DNA from: Pontibacter lucknowensis
GTDB taxonomy: Bacteria; Bacteroidota; Bacteroidia; Cytophagales; Hymenobacteraceae
DNA length: 64,000 nt
Direction: 5' to 3'
Assembly (NCBI RefSeq): GCF_900156415.1
Contig: NZ_FTNM01000001.1
Coordinates: forward strand, 868,001-932,000
The position numbers were made by a program, and so were the translations under genes. Numbering within the stretch: the stretch's first letter is position 1; every line of letters starts with the position of its first letter. The notes beneath the pieces were generated by a model. It saw nothing but the letters and a program-made list of their open reading frames with translations, did no database searches and was not told where the DNA came from. Below, one piece after another: positions 25,852-37,921 of this stretch.

Positions 25852-26715
25852 ATGACAAAGCTTAGAAAGACAAGCAAAACGAAACTCAACGACGAGTCAC
25901 ACAACAGCGGTAGCGGACAGACTATCCTGAACCCGGACGTAAACGAAAATAAAGCAAAATCCATTACCGACCTGCGCGAAGCCGGACAGGTTTCAGCTCC
26001 CCCGGCATCTGAAGAGGATGTAAAAATCAGACAGGCTTTTGTTGACAAAGACTGGAACGAGATCAAAATCGCTGACTCATGGCAGATCTTCAAGGTGATG
26101 TCGGAGTTTGTGGAAGGGTTCGAGAAACTGGCCAAGATCGGCCCATGCGTTTCTATTTTCGGATCGGCCCGCACCAAAAACACCCACAAGTACTACGTCA
26201 TGGCTGAGGAAATCGCAGCCAAGCTGGTACGCCATGGCTACGGCGTAATCACAGGCGGCGGCCCGGGTATTATGGAGGCCGGCAACAAAGGCGCGCACTC
26301 CGAGGGAGGCAAGTCTGTAGGCCTGAACATACAGCTGCCGTTTGAGCAGTTCAACAACATCTACATCGACTCTGACAAGCTCATCAACTTCGATTACTTC
26401 TTTGTGCGCAAAGTGATGTTTGTGAAGTATGCGCAGGGCTTTATCGTGATGCCGGGCGGCTTTGGTACGCTCGACGAGCTGTTTGAGGCGATCACGCTGA
26501 TCCAGACCAAGAAGATCGGCGCCTTCCCAATCGTACTGGTAGGTCGTGAATACTGGGGCGGCCTGATGCAGTGGGTAGAAGATGTAATGCTGAAAGTAGA
26601 GAGCAACATCAGTCCTGAGGACTTAGACCTGGTGCATATCGTGGATGACCCAACGGAAGCCGTGAAAGTAATCGACGAGTTCTACAGCAAATACCTGCTG
26701 TCTCCGAACTTCTAA
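25852..26715 (+). CDS. LOG-family / TIGR00730 Rossmann-fold protein
   Basis: 287 residues from ATG 25852. A ~75-residue Lys/Asn-rich, probably disordered N-terminus precedes the Rossmann domain: VSIFGSARTKNTH, GYGVITGGGPGIMEAGNKGA, GLNIQLPFEQ, then the phosphoribohydrolase motif MPGGFGTLDELFE. LOG proteins release cytokinins from nucleotide precursors; many bacterial members hydrolyse AMP-type nucleotides and their cellular role is unclear. The extended N-terminus is longer than in typical LOG (~190 aa). Single gene with its own terminator. Confidence 0.88.
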   Translation: MTKLRKTSKTKLNDESHNSGSGQTILNPDVNENKAKSITDLREAGQVSAPPASEEDVKIRQAFVDKDWNEIKIADSWQIFKVMSEFVEGFEKLAKIGPCVSIFGSARTKNTHKYYVMAEEIAAKLVRHGYGVITGGGPGIMEAGNKGAHSEGGKSVGLNIQLPFEQFNNIYIDSDKLINFDYFFVRKVMFVKYAQGFIVMPGGFGTLDELFEAITLIQTKKIGAFPIVLVGREYWGGLMQWVEDVMLKVESNISPEDLDLVHIVDDPTEAVKVIDEFYSKYLLSPNF

Positions 26716-26734
26716 GAGAAAAACATTCCCACAA

Positions 26735-26772
26735 AAAAACGCCTCACTGTTCTTCAGTGGGGCGTTTTTATT
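26735..26772 (+). terminator. Terminator of the LOG-family gene
   Basis: ACGCCTCACTG (26739-26749) pairs with CAGTGGGGCGT (26755-26765) with one T-G wobble, then TTTTATTT. Confidence 0.8.
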
Positions 26773-26869
26773 TAGTTGTACCGTCTTTCCATAGCTGATA
26801 CCTCAGTGACTTTATGCAGAAAGCATGCACAAGCAGGCCATTAGCTAAAATTCAACCTTAGTTTGGCTT

Positions 26870-28960
26870 CTAGTTTAGCAGCTTTACCTCAATGGAAGTG
26901 CTTCCGCTTACGGGAAGGCCTTCGGCTGTCTGCCCCTGCACCCGTATCTCAAATACTCCTGTCTCATCGGAGGTATAGCATGTAAAGGTGGCATTTCCGT
27001 CAGCTCCAACCTGCAGGTGCGGCTGCCAGTAAAGCTGTTGCCGGAAGTCTGGCAGTTGAGTCTGCACCGCGTCGTTAGAGGCAGCGGCCGGCACTACAAA
27101 ATTCCGGGGCAAGTTGTATTGTTCATACAACACAGGCAGGCCCTTCGCTTTTAGTCGCTCCCGAGCCTCGCCGCTTTTGGTATAGATGGCAAACATGCCA
27201 TTGTCTACCAGGCGTCCCAGGTTGCCGGCGTACAGCTTTTCCTCAGACCAGGCTATCTCGATAGAGGCGATGTCGTTCAGGTCGAGCGCCATGATCTCGT
27301 CCATATTCTCCAGGATGACGCCGTCCAGCAGGTATAGCGGTTCGTCCTTCATCATGCGTTTGGTTCCGGGGGCCACGTAAAGCAGCCGCACGGTTTGCTT
27401 ACCCTTTTTCTTACGCATGCGCAGGTTAGTGGTCACTTCCCGGATAGTCTCCTCTACATCCTGAAAAGCAACGTAGTCATCCAGCTTGAACACCCGGTCG
27501 GCTGGCAAACGTGGCAGTGGAGAGGCAGCATGTGGTTCTGTCAGGCCATAAATGTCCTGGATATTAGTGCGGGTATAATGCTTCTGCGCGACGCTTATTA
27601 CGTGTGGGGGCAGCGCCTGCACAAAAGCCGTGTCCAACTGCTTGGCAAAAGCCTCCTGCTGAAAAGGCCCCTTTACGGCTTCCTGCCGCATAGGCTCCAC
27701 CAGGGGCTCCCGGGCAAAGCGGGCCTCTGTTTCATTTTTTGTGATGGCCTCCCAGAGCTCCACGTCTGTTTCTTGTTCCAGCCGCATGCCGTTTGCAACT
27801 ACAGATCCGCTGGGCTGCTTTAGCTTGGCACGACGCTCTGCCACAGAGGCTGTGAGCATAGCAGTGGCAGGCAACCCCTTGACTGTAACAGTTACCTGCT
27901 GCCGGGTGCCGTACTGCTGGCGGTCGGCCTGTACTTCTATACCTGTTGCACGTGGCATCGTGATGCGCTGTTCAGCTTCTACCATACCTCCCGTGTTGAG
28001 CAGCAGCAACCTGCACTGCGGCTGTTCTGCATCTGACCACGGCACGGTGATCTGCTCTGCCCCCGTCACGTGCTGCGCGAAGTATACCTTGCTCCCCGAC
28101 GCTGCCACCAGCACATGACCTGCCGCTGATTGCCCCTGCACCCTTACTTGTATACCTGTTGGGCTCACTTCCCCAACTGCCAGGCTTACGCCCTGTTTCT
28201 TTGGTTTGGGAAGCGTTACCTGCTGTGGCGTATAGTTAGCTGCCTGTACCTGTGCTACCAGTTCCTGCTGTTCTGTGGCCGCCAGGCTAAACACGGCTAC
28301 ACCTGACTCGTCGCTTTTAAAGGAGGCAATGGTTTGCCCGGCTGTATCAGCTACTATACCTTGGGCGGCTATACCTATACCTGCTGCGTTGGTCACGGTC
28401 GCTACTATTTTGGTAGGCACTCCCGCTGGCCAAACACCAGACTCAGGTAAAAATCGTACCTGCAGGGCTTTAGCTGCTGCTGTTCGCCCTTCCAGCGCCT
28501 TTACTTCGTTCGGGTTGACTACGGTGAGCTGTTCCTGCCAGTGCTGTCGCGTACTGAAGTTCCGCATCCAGTTGGTGGCAGCCCGCAAGGTATAACTGCC
28601 CGAAGGCATGTTTTCAGGCAACAGGAAATCTCCCTGTGCTTTTCCATCCTCCAGCACCAGTCGCTGGTTGATCAGGGTGCTGCCTTTTGCATCCAGCAGC
28701 TCTACATAAAGCACCCGACTCGCGGGAGCAGTGGAGCTTTTGCGCACAGCGGCACTGTACCAGAGGCGCTCACCAGCCATGTACCAGGACTGACTGTGCA
28801 CCAGTTGTACCTGCTCGTCTGAGAGCTGGCGCTGTACCTGGGCGGCGGCGACTTTGGCAACCTGCTCCTGCTGGGCAAAAGCCGGCATGCTGAGCAAGGG
28901 AGCAACTGCCAGCAGCAGCCTGGCTGTTATTTTGGGGATGTTGTAAAAGGCTATGTGCAT
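26870..28960 (-). CDS. Exported MG2-domain protein with TonB-plug-like C-terminal segment
   Basis: 696 residues. Signal peptide MHIAFYNIPKITARLLLAVA... ending near AFAQ. Residues ~50-150 form a macroglobulin-type MG2 domain (SWYMAGERLWYSA; LLPENMPSGSYTLRAATNWM). Two further Ig-like segments follow, and ~residues 510-610 resemble the SusC plug region (VRLLYVAPGTKRMMKDEPLY; NDIASIEIAWSEEKLYAGNL). The C-terminal ~60 residues form one more beta-domain (LQVGADGNATFTCYTSDETG). Last gene of the TonB receptor operon, 16 bp after the second DUF4249 gene. Similar proteins lie beside receptors in Bacteroidota; function unknown. Confidence 0.75.
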   Translation of the reverse strand: MHIAFYNIPKITARLLLAVAPLLSMPAFAQQEQVAKVAAAQVQRQLSDEQVQLVHSQSWYMAGERLWYSAAVRKSSTAPASRVLYVELLDAKGSTLINQRLVLEDGKAQGDFLLPENMPSGSYTLRAATNWMRNFSTRQHWQEQLTVVNPNEVKALEGRTAAAKALQVRFLPESGVWPAGVPTKIVATVTNAAGIGIAAQGIVADTAGQTIASFKSDESGVAVFSLAATEQQELVAQVQAANYTPQQVTLPKPKKQGVSLAVGEVSPTGIQVRVQGQSAAGHVLVAASGSKVYFAQHVTGAEQITVPWSDAEQPQCRLLLLNTGGMVEAEQRITMPRATGIEVQADRQQYGTRQQVTVTVKGLPATAMLTASVAERRAKLKQPSGSVVANGMRLEQETDVELWEAITKNETEARFAREPLVEPMRQEAVKGPFQQEAFAKQLDTAFVQALPPHVISVAQKHYTRTNIQDIYGLTEPHAASPLPRLPADRVFKLDDYVAFQDVEETIREVTTNLRMRKKKGKQTVRLLYVAPGTKRMMKDEPLYLLDGVILENMDEIMALDLNDIASIEIAWSEEKLYAGNLGRLVDNGMFAIYTKSGEARERLKAKGLPVLYEQYNLPRNFVVPAAASNDAVQTQLPDFRQQLYWQPHLQVGADGNATFTCYTSDETGVFEIRVQGQTAEGLPVSGSTSIEVKLLN

Positions 28961-28976
28961 CTGTTTGGTTTAAAGG

Positions 28977-30047
28977 TTAGAAGCCGATTGGCCGTTGGTC
29001 AGTTACATTCGGGTACAAGAAGGTATAGCGACAATCGCCAATAGGTAATTCATATGGCAAACCTGGAAAAGGCGCATAGAACATGCGTTGGATCACGATA
29101 AAATCTTCCACCATGGAAGAAGCAGTGAAATACCCGACTACCCGTTCTTCGCGATTGGTGACGCTGTACATGTTACCGTTAATGCGTGCCGGAGGCGGAT
29201 CGAAAATACTGCCCACACTCGTCTGCTGTTCATTGAACAGGCGCCAGAACTCGTAAGCCTCGCTGGTCAAAGAAAACTGCCTGATCTTAATGCGGTATTT
29301 GGTTGGGATATCGGCAGGCACCACCACCACGGGCTGCTCAAAGTAGCGTCCGTTCACCAGTCTGTCATTATTCGCCACCACTTTGGTGTTGATGCTACCC
29401 ATGTTGGCCCAGCACACGGAAGGCACTGGCGCATCACCTGTGTTGGTGTAAAACTCAAACACCCCCTCTGTGTCCCAGCGATAGTAGTTGCCTCGCTCTG
29501 GCGGGTCCTGCACCTGGGCCTTTACTTCAAAACCCACCGACCTGCGCTCGATCAACATGCCCGCTGAGTTGCGCACGACGTCTACAAATTGCTTAAACTC
29601 ATAGCTTATGCCTTGGATGGCTGGTACCGGGCGCAGCAGTTCCGGACGCGATGCATACTCCCGGCCGTCAGGCAAGGTGATGTGCAAGGAATAGCTTCGG
29701 CCCTGCTCTACCTGGTAATCGCTTTCTTCCAGTGTATACACGCCGGTTCTGCCTTCTTCATACAGAGGCATGTTGTTGCCGAGGTTGTCTTGTATGGTTA
29801 CAGTGGCATTGTGCACACGCTCTACAATCACCTGCTGGCTTTCGCTATCAAAGGGGGCGGTCCAGGTGAGGGTTACTTTGTTCAGTTCCGGGTTATTCTG
29901 ATCTGTGATCATGCCACTCACCACCAGTGACTTCTGCTCTGTGCCGGTCTGGAGCTCAAAAGGATCCACGCAGGCCTGCAGCAGAATGAGGATCAGTAAC
30001 ATGGCCCACTGCCGGATTTGACGATATGTGTTTTTTACTCGCTGCAT
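28977..30047 (-). CDS. DUF4249 lipoprotein (second copy)
   Basis: 356 residues from Met at 30047, chosen because it is followed by a lipoprotein signal with lipobox LLQAC. The DUF4249 pattern is clear: ELQTGTEQKSLVVSGMITDQ, ITLPDGREYASRPELLRPVP, EAYEFWRLFNEQQTSVGSIF and DPPPARINGNMYS with the GDCRY end. It is a paralogue of the gene just upstream in the operon (23-bp gap). DUF4249 proteins are lipoproteins encoded next to TonB-dependent receptors; they are thought to sit at the cell surface with them, but the ligand is not known. Confidence 0.9.
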   Translation of the reverse strand: MQRVKNTYRQIRQWAMLLILILLQACVDPFELQTGTEQKSLVVSGMITDQNNPELNKVTLTWTAPFDSESQQVIVERVHNATVTIQDNLGNNMPLYEEGRTGVYTLEESDYQVEQGRSYSLHITLPDGREYASRPELLRPVPAIQGISYEFKQFVDVVRNSAGMLIERRSVGFEVKAQVQDPPERGNYYRWDTEGVFEFYTNTGDAPVPSVCWANMGSINTKVVANNDRLVNGRYFEQPVVVVPADIPTKYRIKIRQFSLTSEAYEFWRLFNEQQTSVGSIFDPPPARINGNMYSVTNREERVVGYFTASSMVEDFIVIQRMFYAPFPGLPYELPIGDCRYTFLYPNVTDQRPIGF

Positions 30048-30070
30048 TGAAAGACAATAATCTGTAAATC

Positions 30071-31126
30071 TTAAAAACCAGCCGGCTTCATGGCAGTGCT
30101 GTTCGGAAAAAGAATCCGGCAATCCTGGGGCGGTACCACAAAAGGGGGCTCATAAGGTCCGCTCCGGAAAGGAGCGTGCACCGCTCTGTCGATCAACACG
30201 CCTTTCTCGCTTACCCCCGAAGCGCCAAAATACCCGATCACCTCTTCTGCGGGCTTGCTCAAACTATACAGGTTGCCCCGTATTTTGGCCGGAGGCGGAT
30301 CAAAAATGCTTCCCACACTGGACTGCTGCTGTTCAAAAAGCCGCCAGAACTCATAGGCCTGTGCTGTGAGGGCATACTGCCGCACTCTCACCAGATACTT
30401 GGTGGGCATGTCAGCAGGCAGCACCACGACCGTCTGCTTGTGCATGTTCCCGTTAAAAAGCCTGTCGCCGGCAGTGACAGCTCTGCCTGTAACACGCCCT
30501 GCAAAAGACCAGCATTGGGTGGCAGGTATAGGCAGTGCGTCTGGAGCGCGACTGAAGTACTCGAATACACCGGTTGCGTCCCAACGGTAGTAGTTCGCGG
30601 TGCCAGCCGGATCTGCTAGAGTAGCGTATACCTCAAAGCCTTCTGAGGTTTGCTCCACCAGTTCACCGCTGCCGTTTCTGACTACTTCGGTAAACTCTTT
30701 GAAGGTATAGGTGACGTGCTCCATCTGTGGAGACGGCTGCAGCAGTTCGGGTACTGATTCATACTCCCGGCCATCGGGTAACCTGATGTACAGTCTATAG
30801 TGCTGACCTGCTTCCCCGGCCAGGTACTGAGGCAGGAAGTAAACACCCCGCTCCCCCTCTATCAGTTGAAATCCTGTACCCCGATTGTCCAGAATCTTTA
30901 CATAGGCCCCCAGCACAGGCCTGTTGAACACCACCTTGCTTTCACCGTCAAAGGGTTCCGACCAGGAGAGGCTCACTTTGTTGAGGCTTTCGTCAGGCCG
31001 ATCCGTGATCAGCCCGCTCACCACCAGTTGGGGCTCTGTCTTCCCAGTCTGTATCGCGATCGGATCGACGCAGGCATTGGAGCTCAGGCCAACTACAGTC
31101 ACCAGCCAACTCAGCAGCCTTTTCAT
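30071..31126 (-). CDS. DUF4249 lipoprotein (first copy)
   Basis: 351 residues. Lipoprotein signal MKRLLSWLVTVVGLSSNAC with lipobox SNAC. It shares with the neighbouring paralogue the blocks QTGKTEPQLVVSGLITDRPD, IRLPDGREYESVPELLQPSP, EFWRLFEQQQSSVGSIFDPP and the C-terminal CRILFPNSTAMKPAGF. The start overlaps the stop of the TonB receptor gene by 4 bp (translational coupling). The pair probably arose by tandem duplication. Confidence 0.9.
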   Translation of the reverse strand: MKRLLSWLVTVVGLSSNACVDPIAIQTGKTEPQLVVSGLITDRPDESLNKVSLSWSEPFDGESKVVFNRPVLGAYVKILDNRGTGFQLIEGERGVYFLPQYLAGEAGQHYRLYIRLPDGREYESVPELLQPSPQMEHVTYTFKEFTEVVRNGSGELVEQTSEGFEVYATLADPAGTANYYRWDATGVFEYFSRAPDALPIPATQCWSFAGRVTGRAVTAGDRLFNGNMHKQTVVVLPADMPTKYLVRVRQYALTAQAYEFWRLFEQQQSSVGSIFDPPPAKIRGNLYSLSKPAEEVIGYFGASGVSEKGVLIDRAVHAPFRSGPYEPPFVVPPQDCRILFPNSTAMKPAGF

Positions 31127-33807
31127 CGTGTGATCTTGAAATTGTAAGTAATAGCCGGCACCGCCGACCCGATCACTGACAGCCTATAGGCCTGCGGAAT
31201 AGTGCCGCCGTAAGCAGGCTTGAAGAATACCGAATAAGGGTTCTTGCGTCCGTACACGTTGTATACCGAGAAGGCCCAGCTGCTTACCCAGTTGGCGTTC
31301 CGCTTGTTGGTGCCATCTATCACAAATGCCAGGTCCAGGCGGTGGTAGTCTGGTATGCGGTGCTGGTTGCGGTCGCTGTAGTTCACGATCAGCAACCCAT
31401 CGATGTAGCCCACTGACTCCGGATAAGTAATAGGCCTGCCGGTACTGTAGGTGAAGTTCGCTGACAGACTGATCAGGCGGGTAAGCTGCTGGTTCAGGAC
31501 CAGGGTAAGGTCATGCGGCTTGTCGAAGTTGGCGGGGAAGAAGTTACCGTTGTTGATGCGTTCCTCTGGTGTGGGGCCATTCACACGGCGCAGCGATCTG
31601 GAGTAGGTATAGCTTGCCCAGCCCGTGAGCTTTTTGCCTTTGCGGCGCATCATCAGTTCAAGACCGTAGGCCTTGCCCTCGCCCGGCAGCAGGTCGGCAT
31701 CAAGGGTACTGTTGAGCAGCAGCCGGGCTCCGTCCTTATACTCCACTAGGTCGTGCAGCTTTTTGTAGTAGGCCTCCGCCGAGAGCTCGATGGTATTGTC
31801 CTGCAGGTTTTTGAAAAAGCCAAGCGCTACCTGATCACCGATCTGCGGGCGCAGGTTCGGGTTGCTCGTTTTCCAGATATCTACCGGAGAGGCCGCTGTT
31901 GTATTGGAGATCAAATGGATATACTGCGCCATGCGGTTGTAGCCCAGCTTCACCGAGCTATTTTCGCCCAGGCTTATCTTTAGTGAAGCACGCGGCTCAA
32001 AGTTTCCATACTGCTGTATCACACCGCCGTTGCTGTAGCTGAGCGTGTCTATAATAGTAGACTCACGCCGTGGTGACTCCGGATCGTACACGTACACATC
32101 GCCCGGCCCCAGGTTATAGTAAGAAGAGTAGCGTAGGCCGTAGCTGACCGAGATTCTTGGGTTGAGCGTGTATTCGTGGTCCAGGTATAGCGCGGCTTCA
32201 ACGGAGCGCTCACGAGGCATGCTGACAGGCAGCAGACTGGACAGTTCTGAGCCGGGCGTCAGAGTGCCTGGACTGAATTCATACCAGGAGGACGAGGCGC
32301 CCAGGCCTACCTTATGCCGTACAGTAGGTTCGTAGTTCAGGTCTGCCCTGATTTGCTTGTATTTAATCTCTGAGTCAAGGGTATAGCTGTAAGGCTCTGT
32401 TTCGGCTTCTACGCCATAGTCATAATCACCCACCACACCCGTGACACTCGACAGAAGTTTGTCATTGAAGGTGTGGTTCCAACGAGCAGTCGCGGTGGCG
32501 GTACCCCAGGTATAGGTGGTATCAGCCCCGAAGCGAAAACCGTCGCGGCTCAGGTAGCCAGACACCATCAGCTGGTCTTTGTTGCTGAGCGTATAGTCGA
32601 CCTTGGCATTGAAGTCGTAGAAGTAGCCGTCGCTGTCGCGCACGGACTTGTCCGGTACGTAGCGCAGTGCCAGCCCGGGGTAGGCACCACGAGCTCCGAG
32701 CACAAAAGAAGCTTTGTCTTTCAGCAGTGGTGCTTCCACCATCAGGCGGCTTGCCAGCAGACCGATACCACCGCTCAGGATTGGCGCTTTCTTGTTGCCT
32801 TCTTTCAGCTCCACGTCCAGCACCGATGAGATGCGGCCACCATACCGCGCAGGTATACCACCGCGGTACAGGGTAACATCCTGCACCATATCCGGGTTGA
32901 ATACGGAGAAGAATCCGAACAAGTGAGACGCACTGAAAAGCGGCGCCTGGTCTTGCAGGATCAGGTTCTGGTCGATACTGCCCCCCCGCACATTGAAGCC
33001 GCTGGCCCCCTCTCCTACGGTGGTCACGCCGGGCAGCGTAATCACGCTCCGCAACACGTCCACCTCTCCCAGAAAATTAGGCATTTTGCGCACTTCCTGA
33101 ATCGACAGGCGGGCCACTCCCATTTCGAGACTCTCCACATTATGGTCAGGCGCTTTGGCCGATATCTCCACTTCCCGCAACTGGTTGCTAACTTCAAACA
33201 ATTCCACGTTCATGGTGCGGCTCTGCTGTAAACTAACCCGCCGCTGGTCTTCCACCATGCCGATGGCCCGCACCCGCAGGGTATAGTTACCGGCGGGCAC
33301 CGACAAGGTATACCTGCCCTGCTCGTCGGCAACGGTACCTTTCCCAATCTCTACGAGCAGCACGGTGGCGCCAATGAACGGCTCGCCTGTTTTGGCACTA
33401 CGCACCTCTCCGCTCAGCGTCACAATGCGTTCGGCGACCTGCCCTGCAGCTGCTGCCTCTGACAGCACCGTATCGGACCGAAAAATGGAAGCCGCAGAAA
33501 GAGGCACCAGCACGACGGTGTGGTCATCATACAGCACGAATGAAAGGCGGGCTTTCTCCAGAAGCTTTTGCAAAGCACTTGTGAGTGGTTCCTGCTCAAA
33601 GGTCTTGGTCACTTGTATACCTTCCACCCAGTCAGGCTGGTAAAACACGCGCAATCTGTGCTTCTGCTGCAGGTCTTGCAGCACTGCCTTCAGGGGCTGG
33701 TTCTGATAGCTGGCGGTGAGGCGCGGTTGCCCGGTATCCTGCGCCCAGGTATAACCTGACAATAGCATCAGTACTGCAAGCAGAAAATAGTGGTAGCGTC
33801 TTTTCAT
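31123..33807 (-). CDS. TonB-dependent receptor with STN and carboxypeptidase-like domains
   Basis: 894 residues from Met at 33807 (MKRRYHYFLLAVLMLLSG signal); the 22-residue extension upstream is disfavoured. Order: STN domain (~residues 30-110; YQNQPLKAVLQDLQQKHRL), carboxypeptidase regulatory-like domain (~140-225; IGATVLLVEIGKGTVADEQG), plug (~230-340; VESLEMGVARLSIQEVRKMP; VRGGSIDQNLILQDQAPLF), then a ~550-residue barrel ending in a terminal aromatic-rich strand. The STN domain usually senses a periplasmic anti-sigma factor, yet no ECF sigma/FecR pair lies alongside. First gene of a four-gene operon; the substrate is unknown. Confidence 0.92.
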   Translation of the reverse strand: MKRRYHYFLLAVLMLLSGYTWAQDTGQPRLTASYQNQPLKAVLQDLQQKHRLRVFYQPDWVEGIQVTKTFEQEPLTSALQKLLEKARLSFVLYDDHTVVLVPLSAASIFRSDTVLSEAAAAGQVAERIVTLSGEVRSAKTGEPFIGATVLLVEIGKGTVADEQGRYTLSVPAGNYTLRVRAIGMVEDQRRVSLQQSRTMNVELFEVSNQLREVEISAKAPDHNVESLEMGVARLSIQEVRKMPNFLGEVDVLRSVITLPGVTTVGEGASGFNVRGGSIDQNLILQDQAPLFSASHLFGFFSVFNPDMVQDVTLYRGGIPARYGGRISSVLDVELKEGNKKAPILSGGIGLLASRLMVEAPLLKDKASFVLGARGAYPGLALRYVPDKSVRDSDGYFYDFNAKVDYTLSNKDQLMVSGYLSRDGFRFGADTTYTWGTATATARWNHTFNDKLLSSVTGVVGDYDYGVEAETEPYSYTLDSEIKYKQIRADLNYEPTVRHKVGLGASSSWYEFSPGTLTPGSELSSLLPVSMPRERSVEAALYLDHEYTLNPRISVSYGLRYSSYYNLGPGDVYVYDPESPRRESTIIDTLSYSNGGVIQQYGNFEPRASLKISLGENSSVKLGYNRMAQYIHLISNTTAASPVDIWKTSNPNLRPQIGDQVALGFFKNLQDNTIELSAEAYYKKLHDLVEYKDGARLLLNSTLDADLLPGEGKAYGLELMMRRKGKKLTGWASYTYSRSLRRVNGPTPEERINNGNFFPANFDKPHDLTLVLNQQLTRLISLSANFTYSTGRPITYPESVGYIDGLLIVNYSDRNQHRIPDYHRLDLAFVIDGTNKRNANWVSSWAFSVYNVYGRKNPYSVFFKPAYGGTIPQAYRLSVIGSAVPAITYNFKITR

Positions 33808-33992
33808 AAAACGGAGGTGCAGTTGGCGTATGTGCGCAGCAGGTATAAAAGGAGCTACTTTGCACCTTAGCAATATATAGTTTTAACATTGAATTTGAAA
33901 ATTTTGAATTCGGTTCTAACTAAAGGCTTTATCTGATTGCCATTACCTTAGCCCAGTAGAATCGTACATAATAACAGGAAAGCCCCAAGCCT

Positions 33993-34388
33993 ATGTCAGA
34001 CGCGGACAAAGAGTTGATCAAGAAGCTCAAGAAGAAGCTGAAAGTGCAGGAGCAGAAAAACGCGGAGATACGTGACCACATGGCGGCAGAACGTACCATC
34101 TTCGCCAATGAACGTACCCTGATGGCCTACCTGCGCACGGCCATGACCATATCAGTAGGTGGTTTTGTGGCCATCAAGCTTTCCGATGATCTGTACTTGG
34201 AGATCATTGGTGTCATTTTGATCCCGATTGGTATTATACTGGGCGTTTACAGCTTTGTCAGGTATAGGCACAAGCAGCGTATCATTGAGAATCACCACCA
34301 GGGCTACTGCCCTACCAGTCATGAACACGAGCGGGCACACAGCGAAATGCTCGAACCCGGCGAGAATGGTAAACAAACCTCTGCCTAA
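33993..34388 (+). CDS. DUF202 membrane protein (copy 1)
   Basis: 131 residues. A Lys/Glu-rich helical head (~residues 5-35, LIKKLKKKLKVQEQKNAEIR) precedes the DUF202 domain: ERTIFANERTLMAYLRTAMT, two membrane segments (TISVGGFVAIKL and LYLEIIGVILIPIGIILGVYS), then RYRHKQRIIE and a His-rich tail. DUF202 (YidH-like) proteins are small inner-membrane proteins of unknown function. The next gene is a close paralogue, so the two form a tandem duplication. Confidence 0.9.
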   Translation: MSDADKELIKKLKKKLKVQEQKNAEIRDHMAAERTIFANERTLMAYLRTAMTISVGGFVAIKLSDDLYLEIIGVILIPIGIILGVYSFVRYRHKQRIIENHHQGYCPTSHEHERAHSEMLEPGENGKQTSA

Positions 34389-34486
34389 TGCGTACCTGCT
34401 TATGCCCGCCGTTATAAAGACAAGGCACGCTGCTGCTACCCCTTTCCTTCTGTTTGTTTCGTATATTTCTCAAAAAAATAGAATCG

Positions 34487-34870
34487 ATGCCTGTGCAGGA
34501 GCAAGACGAAATCAAGAAACTGCGTAAGAAGATCAAAAAGCTGGAAAAGAAGAACGCTGAGATCCGGGACGAGATGGCTATACAACGTACCATCTTTGCC
34601 AATGAGCGTACCCTGATGGCTTATTTCCGAACGGCTATTGCACTTATTGCGGGGGGCTTTGCTGCCATTAAGTTCTCTCAGCATGTTTACATGGAGCTGA
34701 TCGGCTTAACGCTATTGCCTATTGGTATACTGCTGGCAGTGTATAGCTTCGTGCGCTACCTCAATAAGCAGAAGCTGATCCAGCGCCATCGGCAAGAATA
34801 CGAGCCCACAAGTCACCACCACGAAGAACTTCACGAAAAACAGGCATCGCGCTACGGAAACATAGATTGA
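34487..34870 (+). CDS. DUF202 membrane protein (copy 2)
   Basis: 127 residues from ATG 34487 (MPVQEQDEIKKLRKKIKKLE), a start that matches the first copy better than the upstream ATG at 34454. Same architecture: charged coiled head, IQRTIFANERTLMAYFRTAI, two membrane segments, SFVRYLNKQKLIQRHRQEY, His-rich tail (PTSHHHEELHEK). The two copies differ mostly in the tail. About 100 bp separate them, so they may be co-transcribed. Confidence 0.88.
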   Translation: MPVQEQDEIKKLRKKIKKLEKKNAEIRDEMAIQRTIFANERTLMAYFRTAIALIAGGFAAIKFSQHVYMELIGLTLLPIGILLAVYSFVRYLNKQKLIQRHRQEYEPTSHHHEELHEKQASRYGNID

Positions 34871-34969
34871 GGTATATGCTAAGGATAATTGCTGAAAGCT
34901 AAACCATTTAGCGCTGATCTCTGTTAAGAAGGGTTAGCATCTCCGAGTCCGGAGGAGCCGATATTTTTG

Positions 34970-34977
34970 TACCTTTG
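34970..34977 (+). promoter_or_regulatory. Candidate -7 box upstream of uvrA
   Basis: TACCTTTG is an exact TAnnTTTG match, giving a leader of ~18 nt to the uvrA ATG. A recognisable -33 box is missing. Confidence 0.45.
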
Positions 34978-35001
34978 CTATTTAAAATCAAGCATTCCTG
35001 A

Positions 35002-37896
<2,895 letters not shown>

Positions 37897-37921
37897 AATC
37901 AGGTATAGCTCAGCATATTTG

